A DNA stretch of 64,000 bases from Treponema sp. (GCA_009777735.1 WRLF01000004.1:99925-163924); one strand, 5' to 3'; counted from the first letter of the stretch, positions 10,601-18,647 are shown. The notes: generated by a model from the sequence alone, not told the origin. Numbers and translations: made by a program.

Positions 10601-10760
10601 CAGGATAAATACATTCGGGCAGCTGCACCGCGTAGTACGTGAACCGCACTTCATGTGGTGGGGCCCCGATTCCTGGCGGCCCCGCGGCTCCGGCTGGTCA
10701 TACGAACACCAACTCTGGCCTCAGGGGATAATGAAATCCCCGGAGATTGTGGAAATGTAA
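7665..10760 (+). CDS. GH106-like glycoside hydrolase (rhamnosidase-related)
   Basis: 1031 residues from the ATG at 7665, chosen because GGAGG (7656-7660) precedes it; an upstream TTG in the same frame has no ribosome-binding site. The N-terminal part has the pattern of the GH106/large uncharacterised glycosyl hydrolase group: ATPFWAWN near residue 27, GFGGFHMHVRTGL, AWLYDEDRWPSGAAGG near 100, and AIFTDEP near 210. The C-terminal third contains beta-rich galactose-binding-like modules (about 760-1000). No signal peptide is visible, so it probably acts in the cytoplasm on imported oligosaccharides. Divergent from the lipoprotein operon and convergent with the ORF6N gene 11 bp away. GH106 activity itself is inferred. 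Confidence 0.7.
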   Translation: MLYPKRTKNLDAADFKNPASEYRATPFWAWNNALDKDELVWQIEQLKKMGFGGFHMHVRTGLATEYMSDEHMEAVSACVEKARQEKMLAWLYDEDRWPSGAAGGLVTKNPQYRQCYLLLTRKAQTAFGENEKLIACFDVVLHANGELQSYSVINENDKAQGFKLYAYQKFAPPTPWFNNQAYLNTLDAASVREFVRVTHEVYEKRFGKDFGGVIPAIFTDEPQVSMKETLDYAQEEKDVTLPWTMDIEDTYQAAYGGQSLINGLPELFWDLPDGKVSQIRYRYHDHTAERFVSAFADQIGEWCAEHNIMLSGHLMEEASLWSQTRALGDAMRSYRSFQFPGIDMLCDCFEFNTAKQAQSAARQMGVPGTMSELYGVTNYNFDFRRHKIQGDWQAALGVTVRVPHLSWVSMNGEAKRDYPPNFNYQAPWYEEYPYVEDHYARTASALTRGKAVCRVGVIHPIESYWLHWGAKENTAAVRDEMDRKFGQLCDWLLRGLIDFDYICESTLPRYCAINDIRGQSFPVGDMNYDVIIIPALETIRKTTLERLEAFQKAGGRIVFLGDAPKYIDALASDGGKKLRENAQQAHFEQLSVLSVLDDIREIEIRDNSGAMTRDLLYQLREEENGSRWLFIVHADRPGQPDTPHSELIRVKLRGEWAATLYDTISGEITPLPVSLQNGWTVIVRPFWEHDSLLLKLDKSKPASTSLESQIQAANNTLRKKSAFSPDAAFSRFSGPVPVTLEEPNVLLLDMAEYALDNEDYRPREEILRIDDTLRRELQWPLRCNAVAQPWVEHDGSTPHTLKLRYTFASEIPFTGAELALENALSATVTLNGEKAGDAAGFYVDKCIGKRSLPDIKAGTNILEVSIPYGRKVDVEAMYLLGDFGVYAAGSSGTITPPVRSLHFGDITPQGLPFYGGNLIYHLEAETSGDFTIVVTNYRGHLLRIKTDGKDYGPLAYSPYAMEINAGKGRHKIDIKLFGNRINTFGQLHRVVREPHFMWWGPDSWRPRGSGWSYEHQLWPQGIMKSPEIVEM

Positions 10761-10771
10761 TGAATATGTGA

Positions 10772-11284
10772 TCAAGCGCCAAAACCAATCTTTTTGGTTT
10801 CCACCGGTTTGGCTATCAAATTGTTCAACGCGATAATAATGTCATTAACCCGTTTGTCATTCTTTTCAATGTATAATAATAACAATTTCCTTAATTCCGC
10901 TATCTGCGCGTTAGTATCTTGCCCCATAACATAATGCCGTAACTGTACGAATGTACGCATTATTTGAATGTTGACTTTAATAGCAATTTCGCTGTTTAAT
11001 AAACCGGATAACATGGCTATACCTTGTTCAGTAAAGACATGAGGGTTATACCTGATTTTTCCAACCATTTTTGTGGTGCCAATTTGGCACCGCAAATGTT
11101 CCCATTCGTCATCGGTAAGCTGAAACATAAAATCCGCCGGAAACCGCGTTATATTTCTTTTTGCGGTTCTGTTTAGGTACTTTACTTCAACTTGATACAG
11201 TTCTGCCAGATCGCTGTCCAGCATGACTTTTTGGCCGCGAATTTCAAATATCATCTTTTGTATCTTCGTTACGGCCTTTCCCAC
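10772..11284 (-). CDS. ORF6N-domain DNA-binding protein
   Basis: 170 residues, GTG start with AAGGAG 7 bp upstream. Residues about 10-95 match the ORF6N domain found in phage antirepressors and many bacterial single genes: [20 protein letters not shown] followed by FMFQLTDDEW and the FTEQGIAMLS motif. The C-terminal part is a predicted coiled coil. It likely binds DNA; its target is unknown. A related truncated copy lies 400 bp upstream on the same strand, so the locus has duplicated and decayed. Confidence 0.85.
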   Translation of the reverse strand: MGKAVTKIQKMIFEIRGQKVMLDSDLAELYQVEVKYLNRTAKRNITRFPADFMFQLTDDEWEHLRCQIGTTKMVGKIRYNPHVFTEQGIAMLSGLLNSEIAIKVNIQIMRTFVQLRHYVMGQDTNAQIAELRKLLLLYIEKNDKRVNDIIIALNNLIAKPVETKKIGFGA

Positions 11285-11360
11285 CTATCTGCTCCTTGCT
11301 TTAATCATACCCGATTTCTCCCTTCCTTGCTATCACTGAAAATAAGGGTTAGGTACTGCC

Positions 11361-11558
11361 TTACGGCGTTCCGCCCTGTAAAACGGTTAAATATCGTTTT
11401 TTACTCATGGTTTCAAAAGCTTTACCTGACCTTTTTGAAACATCATTGGCGGTTTTGGTTATTTTATTCAGTTCTAAATTGTATTTGGCTATATCCAATG
11501 GCAGCTTTTCTAATTTATTTTTTATCTGTGCATAAACAGGCCCTGCGTCAACGCTCAT
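11361..11558 (-). CDS. Small protein of unknown function between two ORF6N genes
   Basis: 65 residues. A clear AAGGAG lies 7 bp before the ATG. The sequence is Lys/Leu-rich and amphipathic (DIAKYNLELNKITKTANDV) and probably helical, with no recognised domain. It lies between the intact ORF6N gene and its degenerate copy, all on the minus strand, so it could be part of the same accessory unit. Confidence 0.5.
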   Translation of the reverse strand: MSVDAGPVYAQIKNKLEKLPLDIAKYNLELNKITKTANDVSKRSGKAFETMSKKRYLTVLQGGTP

Positions 11559-11678
11559 TATAGTTCTCCTTACGTCATCACGACGTTAGTAGTTATTTTT
11601 ATATTGTAAGCCTGAGCCTTGATTCTGAAAACTGGTATTCTGTCGCGAAATGGAGCGCTTCACTTACATAAGTACCTC

Positions 11679-12037
11679 TCAACCTCGGATCAGTATTAGT
11701 TTCTTCCTCACAGGAAGCAAACACTGTACGAATATACGCATAATACTGATATTAACATCGATTGCTTTTTGGCTGTTCAGAACCGCTGCCAGCATTGCTA
11801 CTCCCTGCTCGGTAAAAACATACGGCAAAGTACGCCTACCGCCATGCTGTTTGCTTGATATTCCAATTTGGAATGTCAAGTTTTCCCATTCTTCTTTGGT
11901 TAATTGAAACATAAAATCACCGGGGAAACGGCCAATATTACGTTTTACGGCTTTATTCAAATTGAAAGTTTCAACCTCGTACAACCCCGCCAAGTCGCTG
12001 TCCAGCATGACTTTTTGACCGCAACGGCCTTTCTCAC
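11679..12037 (-). pseudogene. Degenerate second copy of the ORF6N gene
   Basis: The GTG start at 12037 and its AAGGAG site match those of the intact copy. Relative to that copy, 31 nt are missing just after the first five codons, which throws the start out of frame with the ORF6N domain ([20 protein letters not shown] through [11 protein letters not shown]). The coiled-coil C-terminus is also lost: homology stops after MRIFVQ and an unrelated 13-residue tail follows. A downstream ATG could still express about 109 residues, but the gene looks inactivated. Confidence 0.75.
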
Positions 12038-12057
12038 ATATCTACTCCTTGCCCCAT

Positions 12058-12095
12058 AAAAAAGCCTGCCGAACAACTAACCGTGTGCAGCAGGC
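12058..12095 (-). terminator. Rho-independent terminator after the 12135-13247 lipoprotein
   Basis: Read on the minus strand: GCCTGC (12095-12090), a 20-nt loop with a weak inner pairing, GCAGGC (12069-12064), then six Ts. It lies 40 bp after the lipoprotein stop codon. Confidence 0.75.
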
Positions 12096-12134
12096 CTATG
12101 TGTAAGTATTTTAATTAAGCATTTTTCTTTGTGC

Positions 12135-13247
12135 TTAAAGTTGCGTTGCGCCAACTATGGTAGCGCCTGAGCCTATTGTTACGGTTCCGATGCCGTCATT
12201 TCTTACCGCATAACCGCTGGTGCCGGCTTTTGAGACCGTGCCGCCGGTGATATTTATTGCGCCGGAAGAATTGTTGAAAATCGCGTTACCGCCGCCTTCA
12301 TTGGTATTTCGCACCGTGCCGCCGATCATTTGAAGGACAATATCGCTTCCGTTGGCAATATGGATGGTACCTTGATTAGCCGCAGTGCCTCCCGCGGTAA
12401 GCAGCGCTGTTCCCCTGACAATGATGTTTCCCTGGTTCAGGTTATATACCGCCCTGCCTCCAACAGCCTGTACCGTGCCGCCGGAAATTTCTATGGTACC
12501 TGTGCTGTTGTTTAAGAGCCCGGTACTGCTTCCCGACGAAACCGTGCCGCCGGTGACATTCACGGGACCTGCACCGTTGTTTACAACGGTAAAGTCAGAT
12601 GTTGTCTCGACAGTACCGCCGGAAATCCTTAATTCCCCCTCGCCATTGTTCAGTGCCGCTCTGTATCCTGAGGAAACAGTGCCGCCGGAGATGTTTATTA
12701 CACCAGCCTGAAAATTTGATACCGTATAGCCAGCTTCCGAATGAACCGTACCGCCACGAATGGTTACTGTGCCGGTGCCGCTGTTGGACAAAGCCCTGCC
12801 CCGGTTGGGGGTATCAGATGTGTTCGTGTTTGTTATATCCGCAGTACTGGTTATGGAAATGTTTTCACCGGCGGTTATATGAATTATTCCAATAAGTTCG
12901 GCATTATAGGTTCCGGTAATACTCCCGCGCAATGTTATCGCGCCCCATGTGCCATCGCCGGAATTGTTAAATACAGCAGCTGCCGGGCCTATATTCATGG
13001 CCTCCGAGCCGTCGCCAAATTGAATGGTACAGGCTGCGCCGGCAGCATGTATTCTGATGGCGATCAGGGCATTGGCAAGGGTCAGGTCAGCTTCTCCTAT
13101 CAATTGGCTGCCCCGGATTACGTTATATGCCGTAGGGCCTCCGGTTATAATGTAGGGGTCGGGAACACTGGAGCCGCCGCCTGAATCACAGGCAGCGAAT
13201 AAAAGAAATGCAACCAAAATTGGCATTATGCCGGATAATTTATTCAT
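12135..13247 (-). CDS. Beta-helix-like surface lipoprotein
   Basis: 370 residues. Lipoprotein signal with Cys 20 (LFAAC), then DSGGGSS. The marker segment PYIITGGPTAYNVIRG aligns with the one opening the second half of the 689-residue lipoprotein at 5436-7505, so the two are paralogues over this region. The rest is about twelve short degenerate repeats of the form INISGGTVSSGYRAALNN (20-23 residues), the spacing expected for one coil of a parallel beta-helix. It has its own promoter and terminator. Likely a surface binding protein; no catalytic motif is recognised. Confidence 0.75.
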   Translation of the reverse strand: MNKLSGIMPILVAFLLFAACDSGGGSSVPDPYIITGGPTAYNVIRGSQLIGEADLTLANALIAIRIHAAGAACTIQFGDGSEAMNIGPAAAVFNNSGDGTWGAITLRGSITGTYNAELIGIIHITAGENISITSTADITNTNTSDTPNRGRALSNSGTGTVTIRGGTVHSEAGYTVSNFQAGVINISGGTVSSGYRAALNNGEGELRISGGTVETTSDFTVVNNGAGPVNVTGGTVSSGSSTGLLNNSTGTIEISGGTVQAVGGRAVYNLNQGNIIVRGTALLTAGGTAANQGTIHIANGSDIVLQMIGGTVRNTNEGGGNAIFNNSSGAINITGGTVSKAGTSGYAVRNDGIGTVTIGSGATIVGATQL

Positions 13248-13267
13248 ACTTATCTCCTTTATTGACT

Positions 13268-13296
13268 AATATACCATGCCGGTATGAAATATTCAA
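13268..13296 (-). promoter_or_regulatory. Promoter of the beta-helix-like lipoprotein
   Basis: Minus strand TTGAAT (13296-13291), 17-bp spacer, TATATT (13273-13268), about 20 bp before the ATG at 13247. The spacer contains the small inverted repeat ATACC-GGCAT-GGTAT, a possible operator. Confidence 0.6.
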
Positions 13297-13323
13297 GAAA
13301 TTTTACTGATTATTCCAGGCGGT

Positions 13324-14274
13324 TTATATGGATATTATTTTTCCATAACCTTCAAATGGATACGGTATTACTACCCGTCCTTCCGCTACATCCCCCAAAC
13401 CGCCGTAAAGATCAGCTTTTCCGTCATCCCGCATGACAATGCCGCTGGTAAATGTACAGTCAACAAGATTAGGCAGTTTGGCGGGGCATGGAGGGTACGA
13501 AGACCGTACGGCAATAATTTTATCATCAAGGATGCAGCGCTTGACCGGATCAAAAACAAATGAGGTATTCATATAAACGGCAAGATTGTCTTCCGACAGA
13601 TAACTTTTGTGTGCAATGACCCCGATTAAACCAGAGTCCAGCAAATGGCACTGATTACAGCCGCCCCATTCGCCTTTACCGATCAGGCCGTTAATAATTT
13701 CCGCATTGGCAATCACCGTTTCATCCAGACTGTCAAGATCGGGAATAACGGTAAAACCGATAACGGAAGCGGAGCCGTATTGCTTTTCTATTTCTTCGCT
13801 CCGGGGGCGGGAAAACACACCTATCCCATTTGGCAGTTGTACCAGCCGGATATCTTTCATATAGACAGGCCCCGTGGTAAAGTACCGTAAATCTTCAATG
13901 TCGGTCCCCCGGTAAAAATAGCCGTAATACGTTTTCATTTCTCCCCGGCTGTAGACAACATGAGTACCGCCCATCACTATTTCATCATTAATGGAAACAA
14001 CAAAAGGATCTTCCAGTTGGTAGATCATGCTGTTTGGCACGAGGGTGTATTGATCCTTGCCCGTTTCCGTAAAAAGTTTTACCAGAGAACGGGCCCATTC
14101 ATGCCGTTTTTCTACCCGTCCGTAGATAAACGTGCGTCCCTGCCAGGTAAACGGCACTGAACAGTTGTACACATCAAATCCGTCAATGCCTTTGAATGAA
14201 AGAATGACATTTTCAGTATTGGATTTATTTTTTTCAAACTCGGCTTTTTTCTCAGCCAGGTTATTGAAATCCAT
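13324..14274 (-). CDS. DUF1861 family protein (beta-propeller, GH130-like)
   Basis: 316 residues from the ATG at 14274. That start is preferred because AAGGAG stands 7 bp before it; the ATG at 14292 overlaps the stop of the mannosidase gene by one base and has no site. The sequence matches the DUF1861 group (GRTFIYGRVEKRHEW, MIYQLEDPFV, VMGGTH, a C-terminal DLYGGLGDVAEGRV), thought to adopt a five-bladed propeller related to GH130 mannoside phosphorylases and hydrolases. Coupling to a GH38 alpha-mannosidase supports a role in mannose-containing glycan breakdown. No signal peptide, so cytoplasmic. Catalysis is inferred, not shown. Confidence 0.75.
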   Translation of the reverse strand: MDFNNLAEKKAEFEKNKSNTENVILSFKGIDGFDVYNCSVPFTWQGRTFIYGRVEKRHEWARSLVKLFTETGKDQYTLVPNSMIYQLEDPFVVSINDEIVMGGTHVVYSRGEMKTYYGYFYRGTDIEDLRYFTTGPVYMKDIRLVQLPNGIGVFSRPRSEEIEKQYGSASVIGFTVIPDLDSLDETVIANAEIINGLIGKGEWGGCNQCHLLDSGLIGVIAHKSYLSEDNLAVYMNTSFVFDPVKRCILDDKIIAVRSSYPPCPAKLPNLVDCTFTSGIVMRDDGKADLYGGLGDVAEGRVVIPYPFEGYGKIISI

Positions 14275-14291
14275 TTTGCGCTCCTTATTCA

Positions 14292-17200
14292 TTAAAAGTT
14301 AACGATAAAACTCTGCACTTCGTATGGCTTGAGTTTTGTTTTCAGGCATTGCCCGTCAATCGGAAATGCTTTTTTCTCCCGTTCAATCATATTGCAACTG
14401 TATGCCGATTGCAGCTTTTTGAAGAACGTAATATCAATGGGAGTTGTGCGCCCGGTTTTTTCGCAAATACGCACGAGATAGCCTTTGCCGTCCTCGCAGC
14501 GCTTAAACGCTTCAAGCGTAACATTTTTTGCCGAAACGGAAATGATTGAAACGGGCATATCTGCATTCTGGTGCTTCCCGTCCAGTTTACTCACCATGAA
14601 GGGGTTGTTAAGCTCAAGACCGCGCTGCAGGGTTTCCGCCTGCTTCCAACTGCCGGAATGCGGGTACATCGAATACGTAAATGTGTTTATGCCTATATCG
14701 GATTGCGGGTCGGGATTCATGGGGCCTTTCAGCAGGGTAATGATCATGCGGTTACCGTCTACTTCATGCCCATATTTACAATCGTTAAGCAGGCTGATTC
14801 CGTAATCATCATCGGAAAGGTCGATAAAGTTATGGGCGGTAGCTTCGAATTTTGCCCTGTCATAGCAGTTGTATCGGTAGGTTGATCGCTCTATCGTAGA
14901 GAAGGCAATGTCGCTCGTGTACACGCGGGAAGATATGTCTACGGGGAACTCAACCTTCACAAGTTTGCGCCGTTCTTTCCAGTCAACCCAGGTGTCAAAG
15001 TCTATGCGATCCAGATCTTTGTACAATACGATGCGCTGGCGAAGCAGTGAATCCAGCAGCGGTTTGGCAATGGTGACAACAATGCTGTTTTCACCTTCTT
15101 CCACCGATTCGATTTTTCCGTCAGCCAGGGTCATTTCATTGTCAACATACGTTGCAACAATATCCCAGGCTTCATATTTGCCGGGCCTGTCCTCAAACAT
15201 CCGGAAACGGTTCGCTTTGGCGCCTGCCGCAAGGACTTCCCTGTCCGCCCTTTTGTCATAAATAGACGTTATTTCCGCACTCTTGTTAAACGCAACCCGG
15301 AAGAATTTATTTTCTATTATGGTTCCGTCTTTTGGATTGGATACCGATAACCCGGAACCTGCCGCCCTGGGCTTTGTGTAATATACTCGGTATCCTGCCG
15401 CCGGAACTGCCTGGGCAATAAATTCCGTGCCGGAGGTTCCATCCAGACGTTTTACCGGCTGCGACAGAACTTTGGCTCCGTCACCTGAATAGACTTCGCA
15501 GTTCTCATCGGGGAGAATGGCGACGGAAGTGCTTTCCGTACCAAGCGGGTTAAGCAGGGCAAAAGGCTGACCCAGTGCACTGTCCCGCGGGATTCGTGCG
15601 GTTAGCGTACCCAAAATGCCTGTAAGCGCTTCATTACCCAGTGAGAAAATGTCATCATATTCTTTTAAAAGGTCTGTGTACACAGATGTGATATGCGATC
15701 CCGGCAAACTGTCATGGAACTGCGCCGTTAAAATTTTCTTCCAGCCCTCTAGTAAATTTTCAGTCGGATATACACCGCCGAACTGCTCGGCAGCAGCGCC
15801 GAACAATTCAATGGCGCGGTACAGGTTTTCCGCTCTGCGGTTGTATTTTTTGAGCAGCCCTTTTGTTGTGGCAACCCCCCGGTGCGCTTCAAGGTACAAT
15901 TCATCTTTCCAGACAACAAGGTCTTTGGCATTGGATACCATACGCTCCAGTGCATCCTCAACCTTTAGTGGTTCCGTTTTGGGCAGCCCGGGGAATTTCC
16001 TGTAGCGGGTCATAAACTCAAGCATTTCGGGATCAACGCCGCCGCCGCCGTCACCCCAGCCGTAAAAGTACAGGGATTCGCCGACTCTTGTTTTCTCGCT
16101 GAACTTATTCCAGTGAGCGCGCAGGCTGTCCGCTTCCATTGTTCCCATAAAATGGGTGGGCGGCACAACACCGAACACGCGGCTGCCTTCGGGGCCTTCC
16201 CACCAAAATGCGCTGTGCTGCCAGGGGTTTGTGTCGTTCCAGACATTCATTTTATGGGTAATAAAATATTTTATGCCGGACTTTGCCAATATTTGCGGCA
16301 TGCCGTAACTGTTGCCAAAAACATCGGGTAAAAAGCACGTATGTGGTGTTACGTTAAACCATTTTTCATAATACAGCGTGCCTAAAAGAATCTGGCGTAC
16401 AAATGATTCGCCGGAAATCAGGTTGCAATCCGGTTCGCACCACATTGCCCCTACCGGCTCCCAGCGCCCTGCCTTTACTTGCTTTTGAATCTGCTCAAAC
16501 AGCGCGGGGTAATGGATACGCAGTTCCTCGTACATTACCGGCTGGCTTTGCGAAAAAATAAAATCGGGGTATTGTTCCAAAAGCCGCAGCATGGTGGCAT
16601 GAGTGCGCCCGGCTTTTCTGATAAATTCCTTGTAATCCCATAAAAACACCAAATCAAGGTGGGAATGACCAATGAGGTCCAGCGTTCCCTGGACATGAAA
16701 GTGGGGATTCTCAAATACTTTTTTTCGGAGGATTTTTTGACCGTCAAGCAGGAGCGCCCTGAATGCCGCAGGGTCTTTTTCGTCAAAGTCAACATACGCT
16801 ATCGCTTCTTTTAAAATGCTTTTGAGGGTTTCCAGAAGCGACTCATCTACATTCGGCATGGCCAGGGCGCCGAAAACGGCCCGGTAATCCCAGTACGCGC
16901 TTTCGATTTCCCTGTCAATAACGGCGATACAGGAGCAGTCTATTGTTTTTATTATACTCTCGCCCTCATGCCATTTGTAGTAGGACTCTACATCAATCTC
17001 AAATGTCTCGCCGCCTTTGGCTTTTTCGGCAAGCAGCACACTGTTGCGGAAGGGGTCCAGACCGTGGTACGGAACGCCATTAATTGAAAGAAGGGAATCT
17101 CCTTCAAGATACAACATCAGGGCAACGGGTTTACCCTTCATTTCCTGCGGAATGGTTATTTTATTGCGGAAAAAAGCGCTTCTGCCCTCCCCGCCCCAGT

Positions 17201-17462
17201 TGTCGCCCACATCTATCGTGCGCCATTCGGTGTCGATAAATTTATATTCGCCAATGCCCGTATGAATACATTCTTTTATCTGCCAGGCGGGAATCTCGCG
17301 CACCATGGGATAAATCTTTATTTTGAGATCGGCAAGTTTAATGTTCATGAGGTCATCAAACGAGAAAACACCCCGTTGTTTGCCTTTAATAATCCAGCGC
17401 CAGCCGTTTAATTTTTCTTCCAGCTTCGCCGTTGTGGGACTAAGTTTCTTGTTTTCTTCCAT
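14292..17462 (-). CDS. Alpha-mannosidase, GH38
   Basis: 1056 residues, near the usual bacterial GH38 length. The catalytic domain starts with GHSHLDLVFLW near 265 (metal-binding His and Asp). The nucleophile Asp is in CFLPDVFGNSYG near residue 379, and MWCEPDCNL lies between them. A central three-helix segment and C-terminal beta domains follow. The N-terminal 250 residues are a beta-rich extension seen in this subgroup. Cytoplasmic; expected to release mannose from alpha-mannosides. First gene of an operon with the DUF1861 protein (stop and a minor ATG overlap). Upstream, GAAGG-AGTG-CCTTC forms a small hairpin that includes part of the ribosome-binding site. Confidence 0.92.
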   Translation of the reverse strand: MEENKKLSPTTAKLEEKLNGWRWIIKGKQRGVFSFDDLMNIKLADLKIKIYPMVREIPAWQIKECIHTGIGEYKFIDTEWRTIDVGDNWGGEGRSAFFRNKITIPQEMKGKPVALMLYLEGDSLLSINGVPYHGLDPFRNSVLLAEKAKGGETFEIDVESYYKWHEGESIIKTIDCSCIAVIDREIESAYWDYRAVFGALAMPNVDESLLETLKSILKEAIAYVDFDEKDPAAFRALLLDGQKILRKKVFENPHFHVQGTLDLIGHSHLDLVFLWDYKEFIRKAGRTHATMLRLLEQYPDFIFSQSQPVMYEELRIHYPALFEQIQKQVKAGRWEPVGAMWCEPDCNLISGESFVRQILLGTLYYEKWFNVTPHTCFLPDVFGNSYGMPQILAKSGIKYFITHKMNVWNDTNPWQHSAFWWEGPEGSRVFGVVPPTHFMGTMEADSLRAHWNKFSEKTRVGESLYFYGWGDGGGGVDPEMLEFMTRYRKFPGLPKTEPLKVEDALERMVSNAKDLVVWKDELYLEAHRGVATTKGLLKKYNRRAENLYRAIELFGAAAEQFGGVYPTENLLEGWKKILTAQFHDSLPGSHITSVYTDLLKEYDDIFSLGNEALTGILGTLTARIPRDSALGQPFALLNPLGTESTSVAILPDENCEVYSGDGAKVLSQPVKRLDGTSGTEFIAQAVPAAGYRVYYTKPRAAGSGLSVSNPKDGTIIENKFFRVAFNKSAEITSIYDKRADREVLAAGAKANRFRMFEDRPGKYEAWDIVATYVDNEMTLADGKIESVEEGENSIVVTIAKPLLDSLLRQRIVLYKDLDRIDFDTWVDWKERRKLVKVEFPVDISSRVYTSDIAFSTIERSTYRYNCYDRAKFEATAHNFIDLSDDDYGISLLNDCKYGHEVDGNRMIITLLKGPMNPDPQSDIGINTFTYSMYPHSGSWKQAETLQRGLELNNPFMVSKLDGKHQNADMPVSIISVSAKNVTLEAFKRCEDGKGYLVRICEKTGRTTPIDITFFKKLQSAYSCNMIEREKKAFPIDGQCLKTKLKPYEVQSFIVNF

Positions 17463-17544
17463 AGGAAGGCACTCCTTCTAAATACACAGTATGGTCTATA
17501 ATATGACATTTCACAGAAAAAAAAACAAGTGAGAATTTGATACC

Positions 17545-17573
17545 TTGACAAGGGAGATTCATCGGTAAATAAT
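17545..17573 (+). promoter_or_regulatory. Promoter abutting the YiiX-like gene (candidate leaderless start)
   Basis: TTGACA (17545-17550), exactly 17 bp, AATAAT (17568-17573). The usual start point 7 bp later is base 17580, the A of the ATG. An in-frame stop at 17574 rules out an earlier start, and no ribosome-binding site stands at normal distance. Confidence 0.6.
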
Positions 17574-17579
17574 TGAACC

Positions 17580-18341
17580 ATGATCAGAAAAAAGAAACTC
17601 ATAATTATTGGTGCAATATCATTACTGATAATTATCATTGGCGCCTTGCTGATTTTTACCCCCGGGGAAAGTTTGCATATCCCCATAAAAGGCCCAATAA
17701 TATTCCTGGATCACCCTCCGCGTCTTTCCAATGTAATACCGTATATACAGGACGGTGATATTATTCTTCGTATGGCAGAAGGTACCTGGTCTATGGTGTT
17801 TCGCGAATATTCACCGGTAGACAAACGGTTTTCCCATTTGGGCATAGTACGGATGCGGGATAACAGAATAACCATTATCCAGTCAATGGGCTCTTTCACG
17901 AACCCGAATTTAGGCGTTGAAGAAATACCGCTGTATCGTTTTATGTCAGTCGCATCAGCAATAGGCATCTTCAGGTTACGGGGAGCTGACGGTACTGTAA
18001 TTTCCGATACGGCCATACAGTATATGGACCGTTTGTTTGACTTTGATTTTGATCATACAGACGACAGCAAAGTGTACTGTACTGAATTATTATACCTTGC
18101 ATTAAAACCGCTGCAATTAGAGCATATTTTACCGACAGTCTATGCGGAAGAAGTTAACAGACAAATAATTCCCATGGATTCCGTATCAAACAACCCCGCC
18201 TTTGATGAACTGGCATACATAGTGGATCAAACCGTCCAAAGGACAGATGAAGAAAAAGAGATTGTACTTACCCGGCCAAATCCCGTTAAACTAAAGTTTC
18301 TTCAGAGACTCCCGCCGCTTTTGGGAAGAATTAGAAGATGA
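17580..18341 (+). CDS. YiiX/YebB-like permuted NlpC/P60 (papain-like) amidase
   Basis: 253 residues. One N-terminal membrane segment (about 7-26) anchors it, with the rest outside. The domain is the circularly permuted NlpC/P60 type: YIQDGDIILR near 55, FSHLGIV with His 86, and KVYCTELLYLA with Cys 167 and Glu 169, so the expected catalytic residues are present in permuted order. Relatives cleave amide or thioester bonds in cell wall or lipids; the substrate here is unknown. Divergent from the GH38 operon. It ends 7 bp before the left boundary of the tRNA-Arg island, so it belongs to the ancestral chromosome. Confidence 0.8.
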   Translation: MIRKKKLIIIGAISLLIIIIGALLIFTPGESLHIPIKGPIIFLDHPPRLSNVIPYIQDGDIILRMAEGTWSMVFREYSPVDKRFSHLGIVRMRDNRITIIQSMGSFTNPNLGVEEIPLYRFMSVASAIGIFRLRGADGTVISDTAIQYMDRLFDFDFDHTDDSKVYCTELLYLALKPLQLEHILPTVYAEEVNRQIIPMDSVSNNPAFDELAYIVDQTVQRTDEEKEIVLTRPNPVKLKFLQRLPPLLGRIRR

Positions 18342-18348
18342 TTGTTTT

Positions 18349-18374
18349 TTGACAGACGCGGGACTCGAACCCAC
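18349..18374. repeat. Distal attachment-site repeat (tRNA-Arg 3' end copy)
   Basis: Exact 26-bp copy of 21397-21422. It contains the T-arm 3' side and acceptor 3' strand of the tRNA, but the rest of a tRNA is absent here. Confidence 0.88.
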
Positions 18375-18426
18375 ATCTCTCTTCGTAAGTCATTACTAGA
18401 TAAAGACTTACATTAACGTATTTTGC

Positions 18427-18446
18427 AAGGTCTAAATAAGGTCTAA
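18427..18446 (+). repeat. Left arm-type repeat pair (AAGGTCTAAA)
   Basis: AAGGTCTAAAT followed directly by AAGGTCTAA, period 11. The same paired repeat occurs at 21205-21225 and inverted at 21321-21340, all close to the island ends. This pattern fits integrase arm-binding sites. A 12-bp perfect palindrome TGCCATATGGCA follows at 18459-18470. Confidence 0.55.
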
Positions 18447-18567
18447 CCTTTTTTTAGGTGCCATATGGCAAATTCCGGCTTATCAATCATGCCGATTGAG
18501 CCTGACCCTAACAGGGTATGGTAATTATAGCATACTTTACAAAAAAAAACTACACCTCTATTCGTCT

Positions 18568-18626
18568 TTGACATAGCAGGATTAATGTTTTACTATAATT
18601 ACAGTAGATGCATTGATTCCAATGCA
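18568..18626 (+). promoter_or_regulatory. Promoter and operators of the AbrB/PIN module
   Basis: TTGACA (18568) and TATAAT (18594-18599) are present but 20 bp apart, a non-optimal spacing often seen at regulated promoters. The -10 lies inside a 14/16 palindrome (18591-18606, TACTATAATTACAGTA). A second perfect inverted repeat TGCATTG-ATTC-CAATGCA lies at 18609-18626, before the ribosome-binding site. Both are good candidates for autoregulation by the AbrB-type antitoxin. Confidence 0.55.
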
Positions 18627-18647
18627 ATGCATACAGGAGGGCCTAAT

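Noticed and set aside
9759..10649. Long minus-strand ORF opposite the GH106-like gene
   Set aside because: Antisense shadow: residues such as Cys and Phe are scattered with no domain, while the + frame has clear family motifs.
12008..12061. Selenocysteine or programmed frameshift in the second ORF6N gene
   Set aside because: The 31-nt deletion plus the lost C-terminus indicates decay; no slippery sequence was seen.
18349..18374. Second tRNA-Arg gene at the left island end
   Set aside because: Only the last 24 nt of the tRNA are present; no anticodon or D-arm precedes them.
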